The position numbers and the translations under genes are program-made. Below are positions 54,045 to 63,788 of a stretch of 64,000 nt of DNA, one piece after another. The stretch comes from Candidatus Leptovillus affinis (GTDB lineage: Bacteria > Chloroflexota > Anaerolineae > Promineifilales > Promineifilaceae), in assembly GCA_016705235.1 (NCBI GenBank), contig JADIYP010000002.1, forward strand, positions 124,001-188,000, written 5' to 3'. The first letter of the stretch is position 1. Each line of letters begins with the position of its first letter. The notes under the pieces were generated by a model, which did no database searches, was not told the DNA's origin, and saw only the letters and a list, made by a program, of their open reading frames with translations.

Positions 54045-56759
54045 CTAAGGCGTTGTCAGGCCGTAGCCAAAGGGGAACAGCGGCCCGTCTTCACCCTCGC
54101 CCAGATTGGCGAAGTCAAACGGGAGCTGGTCGGCGCTGCGCGGCCAGGTATAAGACAATTTGCCGGTGAATGGCACATCACCAAACAATACGTCGGCCAC
54201 GCCCTGCCCTTCCGTGCCGGGCAGCCAGGCCGCTACCAGCGCGTCCCAACTATCCAACATATCGGTAACGATGACCGGCCGGCCGGAAAGCAGCACCACG
54301 ACCAATTGATCGCACCGCTCCTGCATCCGCTGGACGGTGCGCAGGTCGTTGACCGGCAGCCGCAGGTCCGGGCTGTCACCCAGCCCTTCGGCGTATGGTT
54401 GTTCGCCAATGACGGCAATGCAGACGGCCGTCTGGTCGGCCGGCACGTCTTCAAAGCGGCCAAATTTATCGTAGATAACCGTGGTGTCTGGCGAAACTGC
54501 GGCCTGAATACCTTGCAAAATCGTCGTGCCGGGGGTGATATTGCCCGGTTTGCCCTGCCACTCAATCGTCCAACCGCCGGATTGGATGCCGATATCATCG
54601 GCCGCTTCGCCGCCAACCAGCAGCAGCGGCAAATCCTTCGCCAGCGGCAGCAGGTCGCCGTCGTTCTTCAGCAGCACCTGCGATTCGGCCACGGCCTGCC
54701 TCGCCACGGCCCGATGCTCCTCGGAGCCAACCAACGGCAGCAGCGCCGGGTCAGAGAAGGGATGCTCAAACAGGCCCATCTCAAATTTCACTCTGAGAAT
54801 GTCGCTCACAGCTTCGTCGATGCGCTCCATGGAAACCGCGCCATCTTCAACCGCCTGCGTCAGCGTAGCGATGAACCGGTTGTAATCGTAGGGGACCATG
54901 TTCATGTCTACACCGGCGTTGATGGAGGTGACAACGGCCGTGTAATAATCGTTGTCGATCTGGTCAATACCGGCCCAATCAGACACGATGAAACCGCTAA
55001 AACCCAGTTCGCCGCGCAGCACATCACGGATCAGATACTGTTGGGCGTGCATCTTCAACCCGCCCCAACTGGAATACGAGGTCATGATATTTTGCGCCCC
55101 GGCCTCAATCACGGCCGCGTAAGGCGGCAGATGTATGGCCCGCAGCGTCGCTTCGTCCACGTCGGTCACACCCTGGTCGAGTTGGTAGCTGCCGGTGGTC
55201 GAACTGCCCCAGGCCGTGCCGCCATCGCCCACAAAATGTTTCGGCGTCGCCAACACGGCGTCGGGCGCGGCCAAATCATCGCCTTGCAGCCCCTGCATGT
55301 AGGCCACCGCCAGCGAGGAAACCAGGTCTGTGTTTTCGCCATACGCCTCGTAGGTGCGGCCCCAACGAATATCTTGCGGCACAGCCACCACCGGCGCGTA
55401 ATCCCAGTAGATGCCCGTGGCGATCATTTCCAACGCCGTCACCCGGCCGATTTCGGTCATCAGCGCCGGGTTGTTGGCCGCGCCCAGGCCAACATTATGC
55501 GGGAAAATGACCGCGCCGTTGACGTTGTTGTGCCCATGCACCGCATCCACGCCGTAAATCAGGGGAATGGCCAGAGGCGCTTCCAGCGCTCTCGCCTGGA
55601 AGCCATCGACCATTTCCGCCCATGCTTCTGGCGTGTTGGGCGTCGGATAGCCGCCGCCGCCGCTCAACAGGCCGCCAATATAGCGGGCGGCGATGTCGTC
55701 GGCGATCATGCTGTTCTTTTCCACCAGGGTCATCTGCCCGATTTTTTCGGCCAGGGACATGCGCGCCAGCAAATCGGCCACCCGCTCATCGACGGGGAGA
55801 TCGGGGTTTTTGTACGGCGCGTCGGCCGGAACCGGATCATGAACCGGACCGGGGGTTGGTTCGGGCACGTTGGCGGCCACGTCAGTTTGCCCAATCTCGA
55901 AGAAGACGAGCTGGCCAAAAACGCTTGGATTCTGGTAGGAGCTGTCGGCCGTGTCTTTGAGCGACCAGATGACTTTCAGGCTGCGGTCTAATTCTGACGC
56001 GCTGTTGAGGTGGACCTGGAAGCCGATCACATTGCCATGTTCGCGTTGGATGTTCCAGACGTTATTTTTCAGGGGGACGGCCATTTCCACGGCATAGCCG
56101 GTGTCGGTGAGGGCGACCTGCACCTGGGCATCGGCCGTAGGGCCATTCACGCCGCCCAAGACGATTTCGCCCAGTGGTTTATCGGCGTTCAGCGGCGGCA
56201 CGGTGATTTGGGCCACGCCATCGCGGTAAGAGGTTAGCCCTAAATCGCCGGTGGCGTTAATGTAAAATTCGACAGAATCTTCGTTCCAGTAGTTTTCGCC
56301 ATGCTGTCCGGTGATGACTTTGGCGTCATCGACGTTGGCCATAAAGTAGAGGAATTCGTCATCGGCGGCGGCGGCAAAGGTAACGGCCGTTGACCCGCGT
56401 ACCTGCGCCGCTGTTTCGGGAATGAGCACTTTGGGCACACCCTGCCAATCACTCAGGTCGCCATCCACGGTGATGGTTACGGGGAAGGGGGCCAGGTAGG
56501 TTTCGCCGGGCGCGCCATCGGGAGCCAGCATGGGGCCTTCGTCCACAGGCATAGTTTCGGCGGGCGCTTCGGCGGGCACGGCCGTTTCAGCAGGCGCGGG
56601 CGCGGCGGTAGGTTCGGGCACGGCCGTATCCGTCGCCGCGACCTCGGGTAAGTCGGCGGGTTGGGCTGTCGGCGCGGGCGTCGCTTCCTGCGCACCGCCA
56701 CAAGCCACCAGCAAAACGAGTAACAGGAATAATAGGGCCAAACGGCCGTTTCTCTTCAT
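54045..56759 (-). CDS. GH3 beta-glucosidase lipoprotein with N-terminal CBM9-like domain
   Basis: The start at the second ATG (56759) is spaced 7 bases from AAGGAG; an ATG at 56765 is too close. A signal peptide with lipobox (VLLVACGG) precedes a Pro/Ala linker and a CBM9-like domain (about 85-290; DGDLSDWQGVPKV, NEDSVEFYIN). The GH3 catalytic domain (about 325-890) has AEKIGQMTLVEK, KHFVGDGGTAWGSS and the nucleophile Asp in GFIVSDWAGIDQI. It should release glucose from beta-gluco-oligosaccharides outside the membrane. Final gene of the beta-glucan locus. Confidence 0.93.
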   Translation of the reverse strand: MKRNGRLALLFLLLVLLVACGGAQEATPAPTAQPADLPEVAATDTAVPEPTAAPAPAETAVPAEAPAETMPVDEGPMLAPDGAPGETYLAPFPVTITVDGDLSDWQGVPKVLIPETAAQVRGSTAVTFAAAADDEFLYFMANVDDAKVITGQHGENYWNEDSVEFYINATGDLGLTSYRDGVAQITVPPLNADKPLGEIVLGGVNGPTADAQVQVALTDTGYAVEMAVPLKNNVWNIQREHGNVIGFQVHLNSASELDRSLKVIWSLKDTADSSYQNPSVFGQLVFFEIGQTDVAANVPEPTPGPVHDPVPADAPYKNPDLPVDERVADLLARMSLAEKIGQMTLVEKNSMIADDIAARYIGGLLSGGGGYPTPNTPEAWAEMVDGFQARALEAPLAIPLIYGVDAVHGHNNVNGAVIFPHNVGLGAANNPALMTEIGRVTALEMIATGIYWDYAPVVAVPQDIRWGRTYEAYGENTDLVSSLAVAYMQGLQGDDLAAPDAVLATPKHFVGDGGTAWGSSTTGSYQLDQGVTDVDEATLRAIHLPPYAAVIEAGAQNIMTSYSSWGGLKMHAQQYLIRDVLRGELGFSGFIVSDWAGIDQIDNDYYTAVVTSINAGVDMNMVPYDYNRFIATLTQAVEDGAVSMERIDEAVSDILRVKFEMGLFEHPFSDPALLPLVGSEEHRAVARQAVAESQVLLKNDGDLLPLAKDLPLLLVGGEAADDIGIQSGGWTIEWQGKPGNITPGTTILQGIQAAVSPDTTVIYDKFGRFEDVPADQTAVCIAVIGEQPYAEGLGDSPDLRLPVNDLRTVQRMQERCDQLVVVLLSGRPVIVTDMLDSWDALVAAWLPGTEGQGVADVLFGDVPFTGKLSYTWPRSADQLPFDFANLGEGEDGPLFPFGYGLTTP

Positions 56760-56822
56760 CTTCATTCTCCTTTTCTATAACAGTCAGCCAAAGCAAACCG
56801 AGACACGCGCTCGCGCTTCAGC

Positions 56823-59309
56823 CTATGTCGGTACTGTCGAAAGTTGGGCCATGGTGACGGCAGGCGGGGGGGCGGCCATTTCATCTTCCCAAACAAAACG
56901 CCCTGTCGCCCGAATATCGCGGGACGAACTGCCCACGCGCACTTCAAACTCGCCCGGTTCCGCCACCCAATCCGAAAACGCCGGGTCAAAATAAGCCAGC
57001 GACTGCCGCGTCAGTCTTAAAGTTACGGTCTGGCGCTCGCCTGGTTCCAGATGAATTTTGGCGAAGGCTTTTAGCTCTTGCAACGGCCGTACCAACCGGC
57101 TTGCCACATCGCGCACATACACCTGCACCACTTCTTGCCCGGCGCGCTGGCCGCTGTTGGTCACATCCACGCTGACCAAAATCTCGTCGCCTGGGCCAAA
57201 AGTCTCGCCGTTCAGGCGCAAATTGTCGTAGGCAAAGGAAGTATAGGAAAGACCATGCCCAAAGGGAAACTGCGGATCAACCCGCTTTTTGTCGTAGTAG
57301 CGATAACCAACAAAGATACCTTCGCCGTAATGGACACGGCCGTTTTCGCCTGGGTAGTTGATGAACGCCGGATTATCTTCCAGACGAACCGGGAACGTGG
57401 TGGGCAGTTTGCCTGATGGGGTCACATCGCCGAACAGCACGTCGGCCAGGGCGTTGCCCGCTTCCTGCCCGCCATACCACTGCTGCAACACGGCGGGAAC
57501 CTCCGCCAGCCAGGGCATTTCCACCGGCGACCCCACATTCAGAACCACGATGGTGTTGGGATTGGCGGCGGCCACGCGGCTGATGAGTTCATTTTGGCGG
57601 CCAACCAGGGCCATGTCCGCGCGGTCGAAGCCTTCGCCTTCCCATTCGCGGGTCAGTCCGGCAACCACGATGGCTGCGTCGGCTTGGGCTGCCAGGTCTA
57701 CGGCCGCCTGAAGCGGGTCGGCCGGCACAGGCGGCAGGCAGCCAAGGCGCAAAACGCGCCAAACAGCGCCCGGGTCGGTGATGTATTCGACCAGGATGTT
57801 GGCGGGCTGGTCTGGCGTGAGATGAAGGGTAACGGCCGTTTGCCGATCCATATCTTCCCCCGCCGCCCAATGATCAATCACCACTGCGCCATCCACCAGC
57901 AGGCGCGCCCGGCCAATGCTCCAGAGATGAAGCCGGTACGCGCCAGCCGAGGGCGCCGTCAGCGTGCCTTCTAACCGCAAGGAAAAATGCGTGGGGTCAA
58001 CAAACGGATTGACCGTGCCAAACCAGGCGACTTCACTTTTGGCCACGTTATCCACGTGCGCCGGCTCGCCGCTCAGGTCCAAATTGTGATAATAAGAGAG
58101 GGTCAGACCGGCGGAACGGCCGTTAATCGCCTCCAACCAATCAACATCCAGCAGGGGCGGCAGGCGGTGCAGCAGTGTGCCAACTTCGTAGGCAACCGTC
58201 ACCTGCTCGCCTACGCGAGCCTGAATGCCGGCCAATGGGGAGATCATGTACTGCGGATTCACCTGCGAACTGCCGCCGCCCATAATTTGCGCCCACTGCG
58301 CGTTTTCGCCAATGACGGCGATGGTTTGCGGCTTGTCGGGGTTGAGGGGCAGCAAATCGCCGTCATTTTTGAGCAAGACGATGGCTTCGGCGGCGGCAGT
58401 GCGTGGTAACAGCGGGTCCACAGAGGAGGGTACGGCCGTTTCCTCTACCCCCTGCTCCCACAAACCCACGCGCCCCAACAGGCGCAGCAGGCGGCGCACT
58501 TTGTCGTCGAGATGGCTTTCGGGCAAATCGCCGGCCATCACTGCGGCCACAATTTTCGCCGGATTCATCCAACGCGCCGGGCCGGGCATTTCCAAATCCA
58601 ACGCCCCGCCGGGTACATTGTCGCTGTACGTGCCATACCAATCGGAAATAACCAGGCCGTCGTAGCCCCATCTCTCTTTGAGAACGTCGCGCAGCAGGGG
58701 GCCATTTTCGCTGGCATGGGTTCCGTTGATGCGATTGTAGGCGCTCATAAGCGTCCAGGGGTTGGCGTTTTCCAGCGCCAAACGGAACGGCTCCAGGTAA
58801 ATTTCGTGCAACGGCCGTTCCGCCACCTCCGAACTCATCGAAAAACGCTCGAATTCTTGATCGTTGGCCACAAAATGCTTGATACAAGCGGCTACGCCCT
58901 GGCTTTGCAGGCCGTTGATATACGCCGAGGCAATCATGCCGCTGAGATACGGGTCTTCCGCAAAACATTCAAAGTTGCGCCCGGCAATGGGCGTGCGGTG
59001 GATATTTACCGTGGGGGCCAGGAGCACCTGCGCCCCTTTGCGCCGGGCCTCCACCGCCAGCCCCGCGCCGACCTGCTGCACCAACGCCGGGTTCCAGGTC
59101 GCGCCCAGAGCCACGCCCACCGGAAAACAGACGGAGGTTTCGCCTAAATTGTCGTCGCGGCCGCGCACGCCGTTAGGACCATCGCTTACTTGCAGGGCCG
59201 GAATGCCCAGCCGTTCGACGGGCAGCGTGCACCACATATCTGCCCCGGCCACCAAAGCGGCTTTTTCAGCCAGGGTAAGTTGCCCCAATACATCTTCTAT
59301 CTTCTTCAT
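56823..59309 (-). CDS. GH3 beta-glucosidase with PA14 insert and C-terminal Fn3-like domain
   Basis: The 828-residue product lacks a signal peptide, so it acts inside the cell. GH3 blocks are VSDGPNGVRGRD, KHFVANDQE, and nucleophile Asp in GLVISDWYGTYS (about 229). A PA14-like domain inserted at about 390-540 (YRLHLWSIGRARLLVDGAVVIDHW) and an Fn3-like end (DVTNSGQRAGQEVVQVYV) match the bglX/bglB group. It begins 7 bases after the phosphorylase stop, so both are co-expressed. Likely role: hydrolysis of imported beta-gluco-oligosaccharides left by the phosphorylase. Confidence 0.94.
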   Translation of the reverse strand: MKKIEDVLGQLTLAEKAALVAGADMWCTLPVERLGIPALQVSDGPNGVRGRDDNLGETSVCFPVGVALGATWNPALVQQVGAGLAVEARRKGAQVLLAPTVNIHRTPIAGRNFECFAEDPYLSGMIASAYINGLQSQGVAACIKHFVANDQEFERFSMSSEVAERPLHEIYLEPFRLALENANPWTLMSAYNRINGTHASENGPLLRDVLKERWGYDGLVISDWYGTYSDNVPGGALDLEMPGPARWMNPAKIVAAVMAGDLPESHLDDKVRRLLRLLGRVGLWEQGVEETAVPSSVDPLLPRTAAAEAIVLLKNDGDLLPLNPDKPQTIAVIGENAQWAQIMGGGSSQVNPQYMISPLAGIQARVGEQVTVAYEVGTLLHRLPPLLDVDWLEAINGRSAGLTLSYYHNLDLSGEPAHVDNVAKSEVAWFGTVNPFVDPTHFSLRLEGTLTAPSAGAYRLHLWSIGRARLLVDGAVVIDHWAAGEDMDRQTAVTLHLTPDQPANILVEYITDPGAVWRVLRLGCLPPVPADPLQAAVDLAAQADAAIVVAGLTREWEGEGFDRADMALVGRQNELISRVAAANPNTIVVLNVGSPVEMPWLAEVPAVLQQWYGGQEAGNALADVLFGDVTPSGKLPTTFPVRLEDNPAFINYPGENGRVHYGEGIFVGYRYYDKKRVDPQFPFGHGLSYTSFAYDNLRLNGETFGPGDEILVSVDVTNSGQRAGQEVVQVYVRDVASRLVRPLQELKAFAKIHLEPGERQTVTLRLTRQSLAYFDPAFSDWVAEPGEFEVRVGSSSRDIRATGRFVWEDEMAAPPPAVTMAQLSTVPT

Positions 59310-59316
59310 GAGTTCC

Positions 59317-62300
59317 TCAAGGTGCTAATTTTTGTTGGTCTACGGCCACACGCACCAGACTGATCTGGCCATCGCGGTCGATAATATGTCGGCTGGACGC
59401 GGTATTCAATTGGGTTCCAGGGAAAGTTTGGCAACGGCCGTCGTGGTATTCTATTTCGATTTCGGCCTGGTTCCCAAGCGTGTACACAATGGGCGTCTGG
59501 CAAAACGTAAAGGCCAACGAACCGGCGGGCAGCGGCAGGCTGTGGCGCGAGCCGTCTAATCCCACGCAGGCAAAACTGCCTGGCGCAGCCGAAAATTCTC
59601 CTGCGCGGAGCAGCGTGGGCGCAAAACAAAGCTGCCCATCTTGCACAGAAACCCCCAGTTCGCCCCAACGCGTGAGGATTTCTTCTTTGACCTGGCCGGT
59701 CATGCCGGGCTGGCGCGCGCCGCTGCCGGCCGGGGTGTGGGAATAGGGGTCGGTGGGGAATGCGCCGTAGACGGCGGGCGATTTATTGAAGCCCAAGCCC
59801 TGGCGAATGTCGTAGTAGGCGGCGGCGAGAGAGTGGATAACGGCCGTGTCTCCCCCATCTGCGGCCGCCTTCAGATAACATTCTTGCACCGCCAGCAGCA
59901 GTTTGGCCACCATGTGCCAATAAATGCTGCCCAAGCCTTCAAAGGCAAAGAACGTGCCGGAACGGCCGGTAAAAGCGCGGTGATCGAACGTCTCTTCAAA
60001 TAAATCCAGGATGAAGGCACGGTCGCTCTGAGCCAGTTCGGCATAGGCCGGTTCCTGCGCCAGCACATCCAACACCTGCGCCGCGTCGGCGGCGTTGCGG
60101 AACGCGCCATTGAAGTGGTAGACGCCCGCAGCATCACGGATGAGTAAACGGCCGTCGCCGGCCGCAGCCAGCGCCGCCACCAGCGGCGATGTGGCCACCT
60201 GTGCATGTTGCACATTGTTTTTCTGGCGGAAGCCGGGCAGGGCGCGATTGGGGTAAAGGATGTAGGTGTGCTGGTCAGCGCGGTACAACTCGCTGTGGCG
60301 CAAACTGCGCAGCAGGGTCAGCGCCTCGTCGGGGGATAACAAGCCAGACGACAGAATGGCAACCTGACCTTCCAGCATGGTATAGAGGTGATCAACGGCC
60401 GTGCCGCCATCGTCTAAGCGCAAAATGTTGTAGGCGTGGTACAGGCCATCCGGGCGGCGGTTGGCGTGCAACGTATGCTCGACATACGCCTGGGCCAGGG
60501 CCAGAAAATCGGCCACAGCTTCACGGCTTAATCGGGCCTGGGCAGCGGGCAGCCCATCCTGGTAAATGGCGGCGCGATAAGCCGTAGCTGCTTCGCCCAG
60601 CGCATCCATGATGGCGCGGCGCGAAAGGGCATCGAAACCAGCCGCCAGAGCAGCCTGGTAATCGGTAAAGATGGTTTGCACGGCCGTGAACAGGCCGGCA
60701 ACGGCCGTATTTACCACAAACTCGTTCATCTCACCCCTGGCCAACTGCGCCTGCCAGAAGGCAATGAAGCGGCGCAGATACGCGGCCGTCACCACAGACA
60801 GCCCTTTGCCCACGAGGGCATTGTTGGCGTCGTTCCATTCCGGGCGCTGGGTGTTCATCCAGATGCCGCCGTCGGGGACCAGGTTGGTGAGCTTGGCCAG
60901 CAGCAAAACGAGCAGCTTTTCGGCCAGGCTGACGTGAATGATGTCGCCGGTTGGCTGGCGCAGCAAACGGCCGTCTGTGCCTAGTTGGGCAACGGCCGTT
61001 TCTATTTCCTCTTCGCTGGCCCAATCAAACTCAATGGTATTGGACCAATCGGCCAACATGGCCTGATAGGGGCGCAGCCGGTAAGGCACGCTGGCATAAG
61101 TGAACGTGGGGCGCTGCCCCAACCGCGCCAACGCGCCGGGTTGAACCTCTTCGGCAATTTCCAGCAGCTTTTGCAGATAAATAATCTGGTGATCGCTCCA
61201 GTAACCGATGTTGGACCAGGGGTTGTCGGGTTCGGGGACTTCCCATTCGATGCCATCGCGGGTAATTCGGTACGGATTGTACCCGTCGGTGGTGGTGGCA
61301 TTGAGAAATTTCACGATCATCCCTTCGATTGTGTCGGGGAAGGCCAGGGCCAGCGGCTCCCAGTTCTGGAAAATATCGCGCCAGTTGCCCTGGTAATCCA
61401 GGCGCGGCGAGCCATCGGGTTGTTTTAGATTGATGGAAAACCGGTTCCAGGGCCGGCTGGGATCGCCGTGCCGCCGACTGAAGGTGAGGGGCAGGTATTC
61501 ATAACATAAACGGATGAGGTCAGGCGAGCCGTCGGCGGCCGCCCTGGCCGTTAATTCATGGATGGCCATGCGCGCCGGTAGTGCGGCAAACCAATCGGCA
61601 AAAGCGGTTGCCGCAGAGCGGTTACGCACGCTCACAAAGTCTAGCAGGTCGGCGCGTTCAACAACGCAGCCGTTGGCGGGGACGCCGCCGCGCATGATGT
61701 TGAAGAGGACATTGGCGAAATGGTGGGTGGTGATGGCCGGGTCGGCGGATGTTTGCAGGCCGTCGGCGGCGGCGACGTAGTTGACCAATTCGGTTGTGCC
61801 CTGGTTGATGTCGTCTTCTAGCTGGCAGATGATGACGGCCGTTTCCTGGCCCAGCAAATCTACCAGACGGTTTACGGCCGTGCTGTCCTGGTTGACATCG
61901 GCCACGATGTGCCAGGGGCGGGTCTGTCCGGGCGTCAGGCCAAAATCGGACTGCACCAGGTATGCTCCGGCCTTGCCGCGCACATCGTATTCCGGCGTCA
62001 GGGGCAAGCCATGCCGGAACCCATCCACCTGTTCGGATGAGAGCAGATAACAGCTGCTTTGTAAACCAGTCTGCCAGACGGCCGTGGCCTTCAATGATTC
62101 GCTCGGTTCGGCACGGTCGGACAGGGTGGCGCTGAGGGCAAAAATGCCCAACCCGGTTTCAGGGTCCAGCTCGCTGCGTTTGTAAGCGTGGAGCAAGTTG
62201 CTAAGGGTGGTTTGCATGGCCGTGGTGACGCCATAAGGCAGCACATTTTGCACGCCGTCGAGCAGCGAAATCTGGCAGGCCGCGCCATCATTACGCAGCC

Positions 62301-62796
62301 AACTGCTGCGCACAAAGCCAAAACGATCACCTGTGCGCCAGGCGGTGCGCAAGGTTAACTGTAAATCGTGGTTGATTTCTTCAAAAATTAGTTTGTTGCC
62401 ATAGACATTTTTATACAGGCTGCCTTCACAGCGGTAAACGCCGGCGTAGCGTTTAGAAAAGGGTTCCCAGAGGTGAGTTTGCCCGTTTCGTGTTGCCAGG
62501 ATGATGGTTTTGCTGCCGGTATAATCACTGTGGGCTGTAATTTTGTCGTCGGTTTCATACGGGAACAGGGCGGAATCGGAGTTGGTTCGTCCGGCGGTCA
62601 GGCCGCCGGTGCTGGCAATGAACAACCAGTGGTCGGCGCTGCTGACCAGACTCATGAAGAAGGGCGACATCTGGTCATAGTGGCGAATGCGGTAGTAGGT
62701 CTCGTCCATGAGCTGGACAAATTCGCCGGAGGGGTGTGAATCGTTAACCCAAATGGGGGTTTGGCCCAGGTTGATGTCGTGGTGACGGTGAATCAT
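59317..62796 (-). CDS. beta-1,3-glucan/oligoglucan phosphorylase (GH94-clan, GH161-like)
   Basis: The start at 62796 follows GGAGAC; the longer frame to 63267 overlaps the GH16 gene. The 1159-residue cytoplasmic protein has the (alpha/alpha)6 barrel of the GH94/GH149/GH161 clan. The catalytic Asp is recognised in RPEWNDANNALVG (about 650), with NIGYWSDHQIIY and NGAF-type blocks nearby. Such enzymes split a terminal glucose with phosphate, giving glucose-1-phosphate. Length above 1100 and an adjoining GH16 laminarinase point to the laminarin-type GH161 (or GH149) rather than cellobiose phosphorylase (about 800 residues). Family assignment is by pattern only. Confidence 0.8.
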   Translation of the reverse strand: MIHRHHDINLGQTPIWVNDSHPSGEFVQLMDETYYRIRHYDQMSPFFMSLVSSADHWLFIASTGGLTAGRTNSDSALFPYETDDKITAHSDYTGSKTIILATRNGQTHLWEPFSKRYAGVYRCEGSLYKNVYGNKLIFEEINHDLQLTLRTAWRTGDRFGFVRSSWLRNDGAACQISLLDGVQNVLPYGVTTAMQTTLSNLLHAYKRSELDPETGLGIFALSATLSDRAEPSESLKATAVWQTGLQSSCYLLSSEQVDGFRHGLPLTPEYDVRGKAGAYLVQSDFGLTPGQTRPWHIVADVNQDSTAVNRLVDLLGQETAVIICQLEDDINQGTTELVNYVAAADGLQTSADPAITTHHFANVLFNIMRGGVPANGCVVERADLLDFVSVRNRSAATAFADWFAALPARMAIHELTARAAADGSPDLIRLCYEYLPLTFSRRHGDPSRPWNRFSINLKQPDGSPRLDYQGNWRDIFQNWEPLALAFPDTIEGMIVKFLNATTTDGYNPYRITRDGIEWEVPEPDNPWSNIGYWSDHQIIYLQKLLEIAEEVQPGALARLGQRPTFTYASVPYRLRPYQAMLADWSNTIEFDWASEEEIETAVAQLGTDGRLLRQPTGDIIHVSLAEKLLVLLLAKLTNLVPDGGIWMNTQRPEWNDANNALVGKGLSVVTAAYLRRFIAFWQAQLARGEMNEFVVNTAVAGLFTAVQTIFTDYQAALAAGFDALSRRAIMDALGEAATAYRAAIYQDGLPAAQARLSREAVADFLALAQAYVEHTLHANRRPDGLYHAYNILRLDDGGTAVDHLYTMLEGQVAILSSGLLSPDEALTLLRSLRHSELYRADQHTYILYPNRALPGFRQKNNVQHAQVATSPLVAALAAAGDGRLLIRDAAGVYHFNGAFRNAADAAQVLDVLAQEPAYAELAQSDRAFILDLFEETFDHRAFTGRSGTFFAFEGLGSIYWHMVAKLLLAVQECYLKAAADGGDTAVIHSLAAAYYDIRQGLGFNKSPAVYGAFPTDPYSHTPAGSGARQPGMTGQVKEEILTRWGELGVSVQDGQLCFAPTLLRAGEFSAAPGSFACVGLDGSRHSLPLPAGSLAFTFCQTPIVYTLGNQAEIEIEYHDGRCQTFPGTQLNTASSRHIIDRDGQISLVRVAVDQQKLAP

Positions 62797-62849
62797 GCTA
62801 AAGTCTCCAAAAAGTAAAGGTCGGGTATCGGGGGAATGTGGTGGGGAAA

Positions 62850-63719
62850 TTACGGCCGTTCGTACACCCGCACATAATCTACGGTCAGGCGTTGTGGGAA
62901 TTGGGTGGTCGCGTCGGGATAACCCGGCCATTGGCCACCTACAGCCAGGTTGAGTAAGATGAAAAATGGATGATCGTACACCCAGTCGCCGGCCACGTCG
63001 CTGGGCGTGACCGTGTTGAAGAGTACATCGTCCACGTACCAGCGAATTTCTTCCGGCTCCCATTCGATGGCAAACACGTGGAAATCGTCGGCGAAGGGAC
63101 GGCCGTCGGGCAAACTGTAGCTTGCGCCAACGCCTCTGGCGCCAGAGTAGCCAGGGCCATGCACGGTGCCGTGGATCATTGTAGGCTCTTTGCCGATGTT
63201 TTCCATGATGTCGATTTCGCCGCTGTCCGGCCAGCCGGCCGTGCTGATGGTATCGCCCAGCATCCAAAAAGCAGGCCAGATGCCCTGGCCGGTGGGAATT
63301 TGCAGGCGGGCCTCGAAACGGCCGTAGGTCTGGCTAAACTTATCTTTCGTGATCAGCCGCGCCGAGGTATAGGGTTTGCCTTGTTTGCGCTGCTCCAGGG
63401 CCTGGATTACCAGGTTTCCGTTCTCGATGAACGAGTTTTCCGGCTCGGCGGTGTAAAACTGGTCTTCGGCGTTGCCCCAACCGTTGCCGCCAATTTCGTG
63501 GGTCCAGTGGGCGGCGTCGATTTCCGGGCCATCGAATTCATCTTGCCAGGTAAGAATCCACCCTTCGCGGTAGCCGATGGGGGTTGGGGAAGGGATGGGG
63601 GATGGCGTGGGCGGAACGGCCGTGGGGGTTGGCACAACCAGGGCGCTGCAAGCCGCCATGCTCAACAAGCCCAAGAGCAACACAATCAAACCAATAAATC
63701 GACGAGTAGCAGCAACCAT
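62850..63719 (-). CDS. GH16 endo-beta-1,3-glucanase (laminarinase-like) lipoprotein
   Basis: The 289-residue product has a signal peptide with lipobox (SMAACS), a Pro/Thr linker and a GH16 domain (about 50-289). The catalytic motif reads GEIDIMENIG (about 165), the E-I-D-I-M-E form with extra Met typical of laminarinases. Also visible: WQDEFDGPEID, PAFWMLG, HVFAIEWEPEEIRWYVDD, and PFFILLNLAVGG. It should cut beta-1,3 or mixed-linkage glucans outside the cell and feed the phosphorylase and GH3 genes that follow. First gene of the locus. Confidence 0.95.
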   Translation of the reverse strand: MVAATRRFIGLIVLLLGLLSMAACSALVVPTPTAVPPTPSPIPSPTPIGYREGWILTWQDEFDGPEIDAAHWTHEIGGNGWGNAEDQFYTAEPENSFIENGNLVIQALEQRKQGKPYTSARLITKDKFSQTYGRFEARLQIPTGQGIWPAFWMLGDTISTAGWPDSGEIDIMENIGKEPTMIHGTVHGPGYSGARGVGASYSLPDGRPFADDFHVFAIEWEPEEIRWYVDDVLFNTVTPSDVAGDWVYDHPFFILLNLAVGGQWPGYPDATTQFPQRLTVDYVRVYERP

Positions 63720-63788
63720 CTGAACGAGTCTCCCTTTTCCCGGTCTTTACAGACAATCAGAATGTGTATTGGAATTTATTAACTATAC

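Larger units (their letters stand above)
1886..63623. repeat. highly iterated palindrome ACGGCCGT (about 130 copies)
   Basis: By eye I counted close to 130 exact ACGGCCGT octamers between 1886 and 63623, on average about one per 490 bases, in genes of both strands and in gaps. In genes they are read as Thr-Ala-Val, Asn-Gly-Arg, Asp-Gly-Arg or Arg-Pro depending on frame. At this GC content one to three would be expected by chance. Many copies are extended to AACGGCCGTT or GAAACGGCCGTTTCC. GCGGCCGT and TCGGCCGT are also seen, but less often. Confidence 0.92.

Noticed and set aside
54306..55991. A 561-codon plus-strand frame
   Set aside because: It is the antisense shadow of the GH3-CBM9 gene, with no start signal and no family likeness.
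62797..63267. N-terminal extension of the phosphorylase
   Set aside because: It is a shadow over the GH16 gene; the ATG at 62796 has a ribosome site.
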